From Gerris lacustris (Eukaryota; Arthropoda; Insecta; Hemiptera; Gerridae): a stretch of 64,000 nucleotides of DNA. Position 1 is the stretch's first letter. Every line of letters starts with the position of its first letter. The translations under genes and the position numbers were made by a program. Below, one piece after another: positions 38,399 through 49,245 of the stretch. The notes below the pieces were generated by a model that had not been told where the DNA came from, searched no databases, and saw nothing but the letters and a program-made list of their open reading frames with translations. The stretch covers positions 43,785,574 through 43,849,573 of the forward strand of contig OX578278.1 in NCBI GenBank assembly GCA_951217055.1, given 5' to 3'.

Positions 38399-38978
38399 TA
38401 GTTTTACGATTTAAACTGCCCTCCTCACTGTCAAGATTAAGTGCACTTAATCTTGACCAAGTGATTAAATCAGAATTATTTTTTATTCCCATAATCGTTG
38501 ATTTACCAACACTGAACTTGATAGCCAATGCCTTGGCTTTCACCTTTCTTCAGCCGCGTAATAATTTCCATTTTATCTTTTAATGAAAGCACTACCCGTT
38601 TCCTTTTTGTCGACATGTTGTAAGTTTTACTTAAAATATCTGACCAATAACTAATTCAATGTATACCTCACAATGAATGATTTGAAACTGAGAGCATTAA
38701 CATAACCAACCAACAGAACAGAAAGGTATTAAATGGAAAAATGCTGCAAATAATTCCACAAATTACATAGACCAACAAAAGTTAGTTCATAGTAAACAAA
38801 TGTTAATGTCTGCCCCGTCAAAATGAATTCATTGAAATCTGGTATCCCTTTATACAGCTAACACTGCTCTTTCTAGGAATTAATTTAGCGGTAGCTTTTG
38901 ATTTTTTTTTCCCCATGAAACTAGTTCGGATAATTGAACGTTCGTATAACTGACGTTCGGATAATCGACGCTCTACTG
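37938..38978 (-). mobile_element. Tigger/pogo-type DNA transposon remnant
   Basis: The right end, read in reverse, is CAGTAGAGCGTCGATTATCC next to TA (38979-38980), a typical pogo/Tigger terminus. The left end carries GGTTCGGATAATC and TTCGGATAATCGAA repeats, with TA at 37936-37937. It contains a transposase remnant with CENP-B-type DNA-binding domains and lacks the DDE catalytic part. About 1.04 kb, so internally deleted. Confidence 0.8.
38103..38616 (-). pseudogene. Tigger-type transposase, DNA-binding part only
   Basis: Starts at 38616 with MSTKRKRVVLSLKDKMEIIT then RLKKGE, the first helix-turn-helix of CENP-B-like transposases. A frameshift near 38545 leads to KAKALAIKFSVGKSTIMGIK. A tract of about 28 T (38370-38397, AAA codons in the gene) interrupts it. 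The second HTH follows: ASGQPISISGPLLCDKAVEL, GGDSLFILSSEWLKNFKLRH and GIRLIEIHSEKLS. The frame ends at 38103 without the DDE domain. Family knowledge: these domains bind the transposon ends, and the same fold gave rise to CENP-B. Inactive. Confidence 0.85.
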
Positions 38979-39030
38979 TATTTCTAATTTTTCTTAAAGA
39001 GCTTTCCAACGACATGCATCATGAAGGGCA

Positions 39031-39280
39031 TAGCATATACCCCGTACCTCTGTGTACCAATTAGGACCATTTCAGATTTATATCATCCTCTGGTTGGACA
39101 CATTGACCATGCCAAATTTTGTGTGGATCGGTTCAGTCGTTCACGAGGAAAGTTTTGCACCCCGTACCCCGTACTCCTGAATACCAATCTGGACCATTTC
39201 AGATTTATACCTCCCTGTGATTGGTCACATTGACCGTGCCAAATTTTGTGCGGATCGTTTCAGCCGTTCAGGAGGAGTAT
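39031..39280 (+). repeat. Tandem duplication, ~127-bp period
   Basis: 39040-39152 and 39168-39279 are about 80-85% identical, sharing GGACCATTTCAGATTTATA, TGCCAAATTTTGTG and GGATCG(G/T)TTCAG. Repeat DNA of unknown origin between the Tigger remnant and the BEL element. Confidence 0.85.
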
Positions 39281-39367
39281 GCGTCCAAACAAATGCAATG
39301 TGTAGTATAAGAGCTTCGCTTTGATCAGCTCAATAAATGTTATATATATGTTATTATTATTTTTAGG

Positions 39368-39400
39368 CCTGAAGATGCCCAGGTTTGGGCGAAATATAGC
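39368..39400 (+). other. Stem-loop motif CCTGAAGATG...CGAAATATAGC
   Basis: CCTGAAGATGCCCAGGTTTG then GGCGAAATATAGC, with stem GCCCA/TGGGC. It lies about 90 bp from the BEL insertion point and is one of four motif contexts in this window. Confidence 0.65.
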
Positions 39401-39488
39401 TAAATTTGTAAAAAATATTATAATTAAAAAATAGTTTGTTTTTTTAATTATTATAATCCCTATAGACCCTAAACAAGAAGAAGATACT

Positions 39489-40516
39489 TGTTTTAAGAGA
39501 AGGAGACTGCGCCTTTGCAGATCCTTACTTCCCTTAACGAAGTTCAAATATAATTAACTTCTTGAAAAAGTGCTAGTTCAAAGGTTATAAATAGTGTGAT
39601 AATATAGTGGACTGTCATAATTTGGGAAAATAAAGTGAAGGAAAAAAGATACATAAGAACTAGAAGTGTATTGTTCATAAAATATAAGTTTACACTGTTT
39701 CATGAAATAAAATAATAAATATTATGTTTCTTAAACATAAAGTAAACATGGATAAAAAAATAATAATAATTAAAATATAATTTTATATAATATTTATTAT
39801 AAGAGAGTTAAGGTTTAAGGTGGTATAAAGGATAATGATAAACCGACAGTACGCGAAAACGCGACGTGAGTTGAATTTAGAGATGGATAAGGTGATTGAA
39901 AGAAAAATAGATTAGGTGGTACCTGAGTTTGGCAGGTTGTTATACCAAATTAGCTGATCTGAAAGTTCGAGCGAGTCGGTTAGCCTGAAGAAGGGTGATG
40001 AATTGGAGGTCGCGATGGGCAAGCTTCCAAAGACCAAACACGGGCTTTATGAATGAGCTATGATGATGATGATATGGTGATAATGGTAATAATGTAAATG
40101 TGTGATTATGTGATGGTGATGGTGGTGAAGAACGTCATAGAAATGATAATAGGTGGTGATTGACCATGTATGGTTTAACGGACATTGTCCGGTATTCGAA
40201 CCTCGGCCGGGAGAAGCGAGGCTTGGCTGAGGTCACTATAGGCACTACTCCCCAACACTAGAGGTTACGCACACGAGCGGGTGAGAGCGGGGATAGGGAA
40301 CTAGGTAAACATAAACTCTGAACCTTAACATCGTAACTGTAGACTCTTAACTCTCAAACATCGAATTAAATGAAACTGTTTATAAAAACAACTGATAAAA
40401 ACTCTAAAACTATGAGATAGAAAAACGTAAATTAAATTAAAAAGACTATGTGAAATTTATAAAAAGAAAAAGATAAACTTTTAAAACTAAATAAAAAACT
40501 GTTAATGGCATGAACA
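39489..40516 (-). repeat. BEL/Pao 3' LTR
   Basis: 1028 bp, TG...CA ends. Contains a tRNA-like B-box on the element's sense strand (GGTTCGAATACC, complement of about 40193-40204) and GATGATGATGATATGGTGAT-type simple repeats. Identical to the other LTR except one base. Confidence 0.97.
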
Positions 40517-40546
40517 TACCGCCCACCAAATTTTACATAGGCGTTC

Positions 40547-43500
40547 CTAGTCGAAGTTCGTTGAAGTGGATGCAGAAGTATTATTGGTAATATGACGGAG
40601 TGGTATGAGCTTAACTACTGGTCGTTTATAAGTTCCAGTAGCAGTTCTCAAAGTTACAACCCTAACGACTCCATCATCGCCAGGATGAATGTCAACAATT
40701 CTTGCTAACGGCCAGGAGTATGGCATATGGTTGGTATCAGAAACAAGTACCATTTCGCCGACATTTATTGATTCTCCATCTTTGATCCACTTATTCCTTC
40801 GTTGGAGGGTAAGTAAATAATCGGAACGCCATCTCTTCCAAAATGTCTGGACGCGTTCTCGAAGTTGCTGCCAGTGCGACAAACGATTAGATGGAATGTG
40901 GCTGAGATCTTCTTCAATGAGTGGAGTAAGTGGTCCACCAATGAGGAAGTGTGCTGGGGTTAACGGCTGAAGATCGGTAGGATCAGATGATGTAGGATAA
41001 AGGGGTCTTGAGTTGAGCACCGCCTCAATTTTGGCAAAGATTGTCCGTAGCTGCGATACCTGGTAAGGTTGAGCTCCTAAAGTTTTTACGAGTAGAGATT
41101 TGACGCTTTTGACGCCTGCTTCATATAAACCACCAAAATGTGGACTTGATGGTGGTTGGAACTTCCATTTAATGCCGCAATTAGCTCCGAAAGTCAAGAG
41201 GTCTGACTTAGTTTGGTCTTGATTGATCCAAACCTCTATCTCCTTTAAGTAGTTAGAGGCCCCGACGAAGTTGGTTCCTCGATCCGAAATGATTAAAGAT
41301 GGTGATCCACGTCGTGAAATGAAGATTTCTAAAGCGTCAATGAATGCCTCTGTTGTTAAGGCGTTGACCAGCTCAAGGTAGAGAGCTTTTGTGGACAGAC
41401 ATACAAATAGACTCAGATAGGCCTTAGAAGTGGGTGAGTTCCTCCGAGTAGTTTCTTTTACTAGAAAGGGCCCAGCGAAGTCCACTCCTGTGACATAAAA
41501 TGGCCTTACTTCAGTGAATCTGATCGCAGGCAGTTCTCCCATATGAGGAGTAAAATGTCGTTTAGAAAAACGAGTGCAAGTTATACACAACCGTTTCCTT
41601 TGTTTTATAAGATTCTTGGACGAAGGTATCCAATATTTATGATTTATGATGGCTTGTAAGGCAGAAGGCCCAACATGGAGGTTGCTCTTATGATAAAAAT
41701 CTATTAAGATGTTGGTGAAATGGGAGCGGCGAGGAAGTAAGAGAGGGTGTTTCTGTTCGTATGGGAGCCCTGATTTACGAATCCTTCCACCCACCCTGAG
41801 TAGACCCTGATCATCAATGAATGTTCTCAGCGAGCTTAGTAGTGCTGACCATTTACGGTTTTTAGTAAAGGCCTCTGGATAGTAATGATTTTGTAGGCCA
41901 CGGATCATAGTTAAATTAGCATCACTAAACTCCTCAGATGTTATTGCTCCAGTCCTCCTTCGCTCTTTGCTGATACTTGTGTTATAAGTAAATCTCAGAA
42001 TATACGCGACAACGCGTATAAGCTTAGTGTAAGAACTGAATTTCTCCGTGATAGATACTAAGTCACTGTAAGTCCCTGAAGACATATCTGTAGAGACGAG
42101 AGAGGAAACAGTAGCTTTAAGTTCTGGTAGTTCATCTGGCGGAGCAATGTTAATAGTGGAAGGCCATTCATCAACTGGATGATGGATCCACGATGGGCCG
42201 TGCCACCACAGTGAATGATAAACAAGTTGAGAGGGTAATAGACCTCTGGATCCGCAGTCGGCTGGGTTGTCTCCAGTAGGTATATGACGCCACCAGATGA
42301 TTTCCGTTATGTCCAGAATCTTTACGACCCTATTTGCAATAAAGGTCTTAAGTTGATACGACGGAGTTTTGAGCCATCCAAGTACGATCGCTGCGTCGGT
42401 GAATAAGTTGACACTTTCAATGTTGAAGGACTCTAGGTAGTCCTTCGATGAAGAGTAAAGCTGAGCAAGCAAAAGGGCTGCGATTAGCTCAAGACGAGGT
42501 ATTGTGAGTGTTTTGATTGGTGCAAGTTTTGTCTTCGACCTGAGTAAGTAAAGTTTAGAGGAATTGGAGGATTGGACGCGAAGGTATAGAGCAGCACAGC
42601 AACCTTTAGATGAGGCGTCCGCAAAACCGAAGACAGAGCAATGAGATGTTTGATCTCGCTCGATATATCGTGGTATCTTTATGTTGGTCAAGTTTGGTAG
42701 ATCATCTAGAAAGTCTTTCCAAATTTTCTGTAGATTAAGGGGTACCTCATCATCCCACCCTAAGTCTGACTTCCAGGTCTCTTGAAGAACAGTTTTCGCT
42801 AGGAAGGTAACTGGCCCAAGGTATCCTAACGGATCATATAATCTTCCTATTGCTGATAATATAGCCCGTTTAGTTAATACAAGATCTGGAATGACCACAT
42901 TGTAAGAAAAATCATCTTTAACTGGGTCCCAATGAAGGCCCAAGATTTTAATTGAAGATTCAAGATCATCAAAACTGACTGGGGAAGAGGTTGTCTCATC
43001 CGAAACGTCAGACAACAGTAAAGGATAGTTACTGGTCCACTTACTTAATGTAAACATCCCAGCAGCAAAAATACCCACTATTTGGTTTTTTAGAAGGATA
43101 GCTTCTTCGATGGTGTCAGCCCCTGTAACAACATCATCAATATATATATCATTTGTAAGAACCTCTACTGCCAAAGGAAAGTTTGTCCCTTCGTCTAGAA
43201 CAAGTTGTTTCAATGTTCGTTGAGATTGATAAGGTGCAGGAGTGGTTCCGTAGGTAACCGTTAGAAGAGTAAACTCCTGAACCGGAAGTTGAGGATCAGA
43301 TCTCCATAAGATGTGTTGATATTTCTGATCTTCTTTATTGATTAAGATATTTCTAAACATCTTTACTACGTCGCATGAAAAAACAACACGATGACGTCGG
43401 AAGCGAAGTAAGATTGCACTTATATCATTTTGCAGTTTTGGACCAGGAAGAAGGTGGCTATTGAGAGAGCCAGCTGAAGTTCTTGACGAGGCATCAAAAA

Positions 43501-45973
43501 CGACTCTAATTTTGGGGTTACCATCCACATCAAGTTTATATACAGGATGATGCGGGATATGAAAAGCTCCTGGTTCAGTTGATGGTTTCATGTGACCTAG
43601 TTGTAAGTATTGCTCCATAAAGTCATTGTAGTCTTTTCTTATGGCAGGGTTCTTCCGTAATTTTGTTTCCAAACTGTAAAGACGGCTGAGAGCTTGCTGC
43701 TTGGATGAAGGAAAGCACGACGGAGGAGAGCCTGGTTTAAACGCGTAACTAACACTATAGCGTCCCGATGGGAGACGAGAATGAGTTAAAGTAAAATGGT
43801 CCTCGCAGAACTTTTCTTCAGGAGAAAGACTAGATACTGGAATATCGATTTCTTCCACTTCCCAAAACCTATTCATTATGGTCTCTATTTTATCGTCTGC
43901 CGAAAGGACAGCAAGAGTGATGCCACATATAGGAGAATAAGGTTTTAATGGAAGCTGGCCTATGATTACATGTCCGAAGACAGTTCTAAGCAGTCGAGGT
44001 TCATCTTTATCGATGGAAATTGGAACACCAGATATTATGTCGCAAAACATATCAGCTCCAATTAAGAAGTCTATGGGACCTGGTTCCCAAAATTTTGGAT
44101 CAGCTAGATCATACGCTGTGTATTTTAGACGGATGTTTCTAGGTAGTTGAGTTTGAGGTAAAAGGTGAGTTATATTAGGTACGACAACTGCTTCAGGATG
44201 AAACTCTGGTAGAGATGATGATCGTGACCGTATAACACACGAAGTTTTTCCTAAAGTTTGAAAGGCTGGATATGATCCCACACCTCTAATAGATCTTCGG
44301 TATTCTCTAGGTTTAAGATGAAGGCGGTTAACACATTCCTGAGTAATCAAAGAAAATTGACTACCAGAGTCAACAACCATCCGTATAGGTTTAAATATGC
44401 CATCTCCATCTTGAATTAAGGCTTCTATTGTGCCCAGTAAGGCCTCACTTGAGTGATCGACAGCTGTCATAGTAGTACCTGTAAGTGTAGGTGAATTAGG
44501 ATCAACGTTAGGTTGAGTAGGAGTATCCTTAGTCACATTTGTAGATCCGTTGTTAGAACGGCTAAGGTTAGGTTTTATTATTGAAGACTTTGAAATATGA
44601 AGTTTTGTATTATGTAAGCCTTCACATTCTGCGCACCGATATTTAGACTTGCAGAGAGATGTCTTGTGGTAAGGATGCAAACAATTCTTACACCCATTCC
44701 AATCCCTCAAACGATTAAGTCGTTCTGAGGGTGAAAGAGATAAAAATTTGTCACAGTTCCGTAAGATGTGAAACCCCTTATTGCAGAAAAAACACGATGT
44801 TGATTTAAGTTGGGAGTCTTCAGAATTAAAGGTTTTAGACACATTAGTGTAAGATGGTTGTTTTGACTTTCTTATAGATTTAGTGTTTTGATTTGTGATC
44901 AAGACAGTAGAGGTAGAAGGTCTTCCCGATTTCGGCTGAAGTTTATTAGGTGAAGGCAAGGCAGGACTGGATTTTGACCCCGGTTTGAAAGACAACGTTC
45001 GGTCATCTTTCGAAGAGTCCATCATGGTTAAGGCCAGGTACCTACTCTCAACGAACTCTTTTAGAGAGTCAAAGGTAGGGAAGTCGACCTTTGCATTTTG
45101 CCACTCGAACGCTTCTCTAGTTTTATGGTCCAAGTTACGAACTGCAAGTTCAAATAGTATGTAGTCTGCCCGATTGTTAATGATGATATTGTTGAAGGCC
45201 GAAACATTTTCGGACACGTTAAGTAAGAACTCTTTGAGAATGTCTGTTTGAGACTTTTTCTGAAGAGAGGGGCTGAAGTCAAGTAATCCATGTATATAAG
45301 AAGAGGCAAGTTTGCGCTTGTTATTGTAGTGCTTCTTAAGTAGACTCCAAGCTTGCTCATAGTTATCATCGCTAACCTGAATGTGTTTAATTAGCCTACT
45401 AGCCGTGCCAGATCTTATAAGACAGTGAAACTTCTCTATGTTAGAGTAGTCCTCGTCGTGGACAAGAGATTCATAAGTGTCTCTGTAAGTAGGCCAATCG
45501 GTAAATTTCTCCCCGTCGAACGTGGGCAACTGAATTTTAGGAAACCTTATTTTTTTGCTAGAATGAGCCGTGCTCTCATGCATCGCGGTGGTTGCGGCGG
45601 TAGCGGCAGCCACAGCAGCTTGTTTCAGGGCTTCACTCAGGTCCGGTTGGGACGTAGTACTGAGGCTCTCACCTTTGCCAGCAGCAAATGAGTACTGAAT
45701 AAATACATTGTCCATGTTCTTCTTGTGGTCAGCAGTAGGGTAGAGTTCAGGCTTGTCATTTAGAATGCAATATTTAGATAGTTCATCACTAGTCGACATA
45801 AATGAAGAATAAAAATCATCGAGTTGTTTTAACATACCCTTAAAAATAGTTATATTCTCTGGGAGCTGTATGTTCATACCCTTAGCATAGTTATAAACTC
45901 GTTTAATACTCGCAGCGCAACTGTCAAGTTTTTGAGTTTTTATAGCGAATTGTTTTGTAAATTCGTCAGCCAT
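40547..45973 (-). CDS. BEL/Pao Gag-Pol polyprotein, intact
   Basis: 1808 residues from the ATG at 45973 to the stop at 40547, no interruption. Approximate order: Gag with a capsid-like region (FPKIQLPTFDGEKFTDWPTY near 145); three Cys/His clusters around 390-450 (CFFCNKGFHILRNC, CKNCLHPYHKTSLC, CAECEGLHNTKLH); aspartic protease with VVDSGSQFSLIT (~535); reverse transcriptase with FSCDVVKMFRNI and the catalytic YIDDVVTG (~946); RNase H with LFTDAAIVLGW (~1194); integrase with an H-H-C-C zinc region (~1435-1465, ending CITC) and catalytic blocks VTGVDFAGPF (~1498), IISDRGTNF (~1565) and GGLYEAGVKSVKS (~1615); a C-terminal domain (VLVSDTNHMPYSWPLARI, ~1720-1790) typical of BEL/Pao integrases. 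No envelope gene. All catalytic motifs are present, so the copy may be competent to transpose. Confidence 0.97.
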   Translation of the reverse strand: MADEFTKQFAIKTQKLDSCAASIKRVYNYAKGMNIQLPENITIFKGMLKQLDDFYSSFMSTSDELSKYCILNDKPELYPTADHKKNMDNVFIQYSFAAGKGESLSTTSQPDLSEALKQAAVAAATAATTAMHESTAHSSKKIRFPKIQLPTFDGEKFTDWPTYRDTYESLVHDEDYSNIEKFHCLIRSGTASRLIKHIQVSDDNYEQAWSLLKKHYNNKRKLASSYIHGLLDFSPSLQKKSQTDILKEFLLNVSENVSAFNNIIINNRADYILFELAVRNLDHKTREAFEWQNAKVDFPTFDSLKEFVESRYLALTMMDSSKDDRTLSFKPGSKSSPALPSPNKLQPKSGRPSTSTVLITNQNTKSIRKSKQPSYTNVSKTFNSEDSQLKSTSCFFCNKGFHILRNCDKFLSLSPSERLNRLRDWNGCKNCLHPYHKTSLCKSKYRCAECEGLHNTKLHISKSSIIKPNLSRSNNGSTNVTKDTPTQPNVDPNSPTLTGTTMTAVDHSSEALLGTIEALIQDGDGIFKPIRMVVDSGSQFSLITQECVNRLHLKPREYRRSIRGVGSYPAFQTLGKTSCVIRSRSSSLPEFHPEAVVVPNITHLLPQTQLPRNIRLKYTAYDLADPKFWEPGPIDFLIGADMFCDIISGVPISIDKDEPRLLRTVFGHVIIGQLPLKPYSPICGITLAVLSADDKIETIMNRFWEVEEIDIPVSSLSPEEKFCEDHFTLTHSRLPSGRYSVSYAFKPGSPPSCFPSSKQQALSRLYSLETKLRKNPAIRKDYNDFMEQYLQLGHMKPSTEPGAFHIPHHPVYKLDVDGNPKIRVVFDASSRTSAGSLNSHLLPGPKLQNDISAILLRFRRHRVVFSCDVVKMFRNILINKEDQKYQHILWRSDPQLPVQEFTLLTVTYGTTPAPYQSQRTLKQLVLDEGTNFPLAVEVLTNDIYIDDVVTGADTIEEAILLKNQIVGIFAAGMFTLSKWTSNYPLLLSDVSDETTSSPVSFDDLESSIKILGLHWDPVKDDFSYNVVIPDLVLTKRAILSAIGRLYDPLGYLGPVTFLAKTVLQETWKSDLGWDDEVPLNLQKIWKDFLDDLPNLTNIKIPRYIERDQTSHCSVFGFADASSKGCCAALYLRVQSSNSSKLYLLRSKTKLAPIKTLTIPRLELIAALLLAQLYSSSKDYLESFNIESVNLFTDAAIVLGWLKTPSYQLKTFIANRVVKILDITEIIWWRHIPTGDNPADCGSRGLLPSQLVYHSLWWHGPSWIHHPVDEWPSTINIAPPDELPELKATVSSLVSTDMSSGTYSDLVSITEKFSSYTKLIRVVAYILRFTYNTSISKERRRTGAITSEEFSDANLTMIRGLQNHYYPEAFTKNRKWSALLSSLRTFIDDQGLLRVGGRIRKSGLPYEQKHPLLLPRRSHFTNILIDFYHKSNLHVGPSALQAIINHKYWIPSSKNLIKQRKRLCITCTRFSKRHFTPHMGELPAIRFTEVRPFYVTGVDFAGPFLVKETTRRNSPTSKAYLSLFVCLSTKALYLELVNALTTEAFIDALEIFISRRGSPSLIISDRGTNFVGASNYLKEIEVWINQDQTKSDLLTFGANCGIKWKFQPPSSPHFGGLYEAGVKSVKSLLVKTLGAQPYQVSQLRTIFAKIEAVLNSRPLYPTSSDPTDLQPLTPAHFLIGGPLTPLIEEDLSHIPSNRLSHWQQLRERVQTFWKRWRSDYLLTLQRRNKWIKDGESINVGEMVLVSDTNHMPYSWPLARIVDIHPGDDGVVRVVTLRTATGTYKRPVVKLIPLRHITNNTSASTSTNFD

Positions 45974-47459
45974 ATTGACAAGACTTTACAAAATATAGTA
46001 AGTATTAAGATAAAAAAATTAGAAAGAAGAGAAAGAAAAGGTAATTTTGATTTTAAACAAATAAAATTAAAAATCGTTAAAATGGTTAGTCAATAGATAT
46101 AAAGTGACAAGTAAATCATAAAAGGCGAATGAATTCATAAAATTAAATGTAACAAAAATAATAATTATTTTCTTACAATAAAAAATAAAACAATAAGGTA
46201 TACTTTGGCTAAGATTAAAAATATATATATTTAATCTATAAAAAAAGGAGATTACTTTCTTTACAATAACTGTTTCTCATATATAAAAAAAATAAAAATA
46301 AAAATAAAAATATTTTTAATATCCAAAATAAAATTAATATCGATCAGTTATAATGGATATATGGGAAAAAGGTACAAAATTCATTCGTAAAAAAAAAATC
46401 TAAAATAATAATTAGAACAAAAATTAAATCCGTTAAGAAATAAAAATTATAAAAAATCCTATAGTACGTCTTTGTTTTACTATAAGCATAAATTTTTCAA
46501 AGCTAAATTTACTACCTCTAATAATATTAATTTAGACAAGAATCAAAACTGATAATATTTAGTTAGATTAGTTTTATAAACAAAAGTAATGATAATAATA
46601 ATAATTGCAAGATTAAATTTAAAAGAATTTATCTTGATAAAAAACAACAATCAAAATATTTTAAATTTAATAGATAAAATATCATACTAGTGATAATAGA
46701 TAAGAAGACAATCAAACTGAAATATGTTGGGAAAGAATAATATTTCTTAGGCCAAATGAAAATCTGATTATAAGCCGTTAACAAATAATTTTTCTAATAA
46801 TAATTCGTAAATAATTAAAACATATATTACCTGTCATAAAAGAAAATAATACGTTACCTATATGTAGCTTATACATAAATTAATGAAAATAAGGATTAAA
46901 TTTAAGAAAAAAATTAAAGGTAAATTTCGTTAAAAAAGTTAATGATATGATTTGATAACAACGAAGTTAAGTTATACTCGTAAGTCTTTAAAGAGTACAA
47001 AATAATAATGTTCAGAATAAAAATAATAATGTGTTTTATAATTTTATAATATTCAGAATAAACACCTTGATATGGGTGACTTGTTAAACAAAATGAAATA
47101 ATAGTAATATTAAAAACATAATAGTTAAAATTATAAAGACCAACCATAAATGTAAACTAAATTATAAAAGAAAATATTTAGATTCACCTTTTTACACACA
47201 GATAATTTATTTATAGAAAATAATTATATAATTAAATTGTAAAAGAAGAGAAAAAAAACAAAACTTAAATGACTCAAATAGGTGCCGTCGGCACAGGAAA
47301 GTTACAGTTATTACTCGTTTTTTTTATCCAAATAATAAGTTTCTTATAAAGAAATTTTATAATGAAAAATAATATACACTTCATAAAGTTCTTGAAATAA
47401 TAGAGTTATAAGAAAAAAGGTATAGCATAATAATTATGCGGCAAACAAAGGACCAGAAA
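45974..47459 (-). other. BEL/Pao 5' untranslated leader
   Basis: 1.5 kb between the 5' LTR and the Gag-Pol start, extremely AT-rich and without a credible open frame. The primer-binding-like sequence lies at its LTR side. Such a long leader is noteworthy; it presumably holds packaging signals, but none is recognisable. Confidence 0.8.
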
Positions 47460-48487
47460 TGTTTTAAGAGAAGGAGACTGCGCCTTTGCAGATCCTTACT
47501 TCCCTTAACGAAGTTCAAATATAATTAACTTCTTGAAAAAGTGCTAGTTCAAAGGTTATAAATAGTGTGATAATATAGTGGACTGTCATAATTTGGGAAA
47601 ATAAAGTGAAGGAAAAAAGATACATAAGAACTAGAAGTGTATTGTTCATAAAATATAAGTTTACACTGTTTCATGAAATAAAATAATAAATATTATGTTT
47701 CTTAAACATAAAGTAAACATGGATAAAAAAATAATAATAATTAAAATATAATTTTATATAATATTTATTATAAGAGAGTTAAGGTTTAAGGTGGTATAAA
47801 GGATAATGATAAACCGACGGTACGCGAAAACGCGACGTGAGTTGAATTTAGAGATGGATAAGGTGATTGAAAGAAAAATAGATTAGGTGGTACCTGAGTT
47901 TGGCAGGTTGTTATACCAAATTAGCTGATCTGAAAGTTCGAGCGAGTCGGTTAGCCTGAAGAAGGGTGATGAATTGGAGGTCGCGATGGGCAAGCTTCCA
48001 AAGACCAAACACGGGCTTTATGAATGAGCTATGATGATGATGATATGGTGATAATGGTAATAATGTAAATGTGTGATTATGTGATGGTGATGGTGGTGAA
48101 GAACGTCATAGAAATGATAATAGGTGGTGATTGACCATGTATGGTTTAACGGACATTGTCCGGTATTCGAACCTCGGCCGGGAGAAGCGAGGCTTGGCTG
48201 AGGTCACTATAGGCACTACTCCCCAACACTAGAGGTTACGCACACGAGCGGGTGAGAGCGGGGATAGGGAACTAGGTAAACATAAACTCTGAACCTTAAC
48301 ATCGTAACTGTAGACTCTTAACTCTCAAACATCGAATTAAATGAAACTGTTTATAAAAACAACTGATAAAAACTCTAAAACTATGAGATAGAAAAACGTA
48401 AATTAAATTAAAAAGACTATGTGAAATTTATAAAAAGAAAAAGATAAACTTTTAAAACTAAATAAAAAACTGTTAATGGCATGAACA
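47460..48487 (-). repeat. BEL/Pao 5' LTR
   Basis: 1028 bp copy of the LTR, at the upstream end in the element's sense. It would hold the promoter; no TATA box could be chosen in such AT-rich DNA. It differs from the 3' LTR by one base. Confidence 0.97.
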
Positions 48488-48559
48488 ATAATTACTGAAA
48501 ATCTGATGGACAAATTGTATTGATTGTATTGATGCCTACTCCAACAAAAGAAGCACATC

Positions 48560-49245
48560 ACAAGATCATGATTTTTATTAAATGTGGAACTGCATAGGAG
48601 CTTTGGATACAAAAAACGTTACTAACCAGGCTCTTCCGAACGCCGGATCATTATTCTATAATTACAAATAAAAAAAGCGTTCTCAATAGTTTTGATGTAG
48701 GGGCGTAAGGAAAAGATAGTGATGATTTTGCCAATTCAAATTTAGGTAAAGCACTTCAACAAGCCTCTTTGAATGCACCAGTAAATTCTACCTTACCCAA
48801 CACGGATATTCACGTTCCATGCATTATTGTAGCCAACGAGACATTTCCTCTAAAAACGAACGTGATGTGTCCTCAATAAATATGAATCGGATGAACGTAA
48901 GCGTAACTTCAACGATTGGTCAAGTCGTGCCAGGAGAACATCAGAAATCAGTTTTGGTATTTTGTTTAAAAAATGTAGACTTTACAATATACGGATTCAG
49001 GTCTATCTAAAAAACGTAAAATACATAATTATGGTCATATGCTTACAGCATAATTTTGTTTTAAAAAATACGGTAGAAATACGCATAATTAGATTATTCA
49101 GCAATTAGATTTGAGCAGTGGGGATCACGGACTAAAAAAAATCCATTTTGCAGGAGGAAACGCAACGACAAATGCATTTCGTGCAAGAGACATTTTTACT
49201 GAATAATATACTTCTGAGACCTGGTCTTTCCCTTGGTTATCAAAT
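48560..49245 (+). pseudogene. PIF/Harbinger transposase (HARBI1-like) remnant
   Basis: Decayed DDE-type nuclease read in several frames. In order: WNCIGALDTKNVTNQALPNA (with a shift), SLFYNYK, FANSNLGKALQQASLNAPVN, STLPNTDIHVPCIIVANETF, PLKTNVMCP, SSRARRTSEISFGILFKKCR, VICLQHNFVLKN and ARDIFTE...SETWSFPWLSN. This is the order in HARBI1-like transposases: GALDGKH, then the LPNTD...VGDEAFPL block, then NYRLSRARR...FGIL, then the LHNF tail. Stops and frameshifts throughout. The N-terminal part is missing because the BEL element lies just upstream. The TIR of the same element is 400 bp downstream. Confidence 0.82.

Larger units (their letters stand above)
39489..48487 (-). mobile_element. Full-length BEL/Pao LTR retrotransposon, very young
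   Basis: 8999 bp, transcribed leftward. Two 1028-bp LTRs (39489-40516 and 47460-48487) start TG and end CA and differ at a single position (A at 39848, G at 47819). Inside the 3' LTR boundary is a purine-rich tract (complement of 40517-40530, TTTGGTGGGCGGTA). Inside the 5' LTR boundary is a primer-binding-like TGGTCCTTTGTTTGCCG (complement of 47439-47455); I could not name the tRNA. The single Gag-Pol frame is open. The flanking 5-mers ATACT and ATAAT match at 4 of 5 positions, so a target duplication is likely but imperfect. Inserted within the Harbinger element. Confidence 0.96.
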
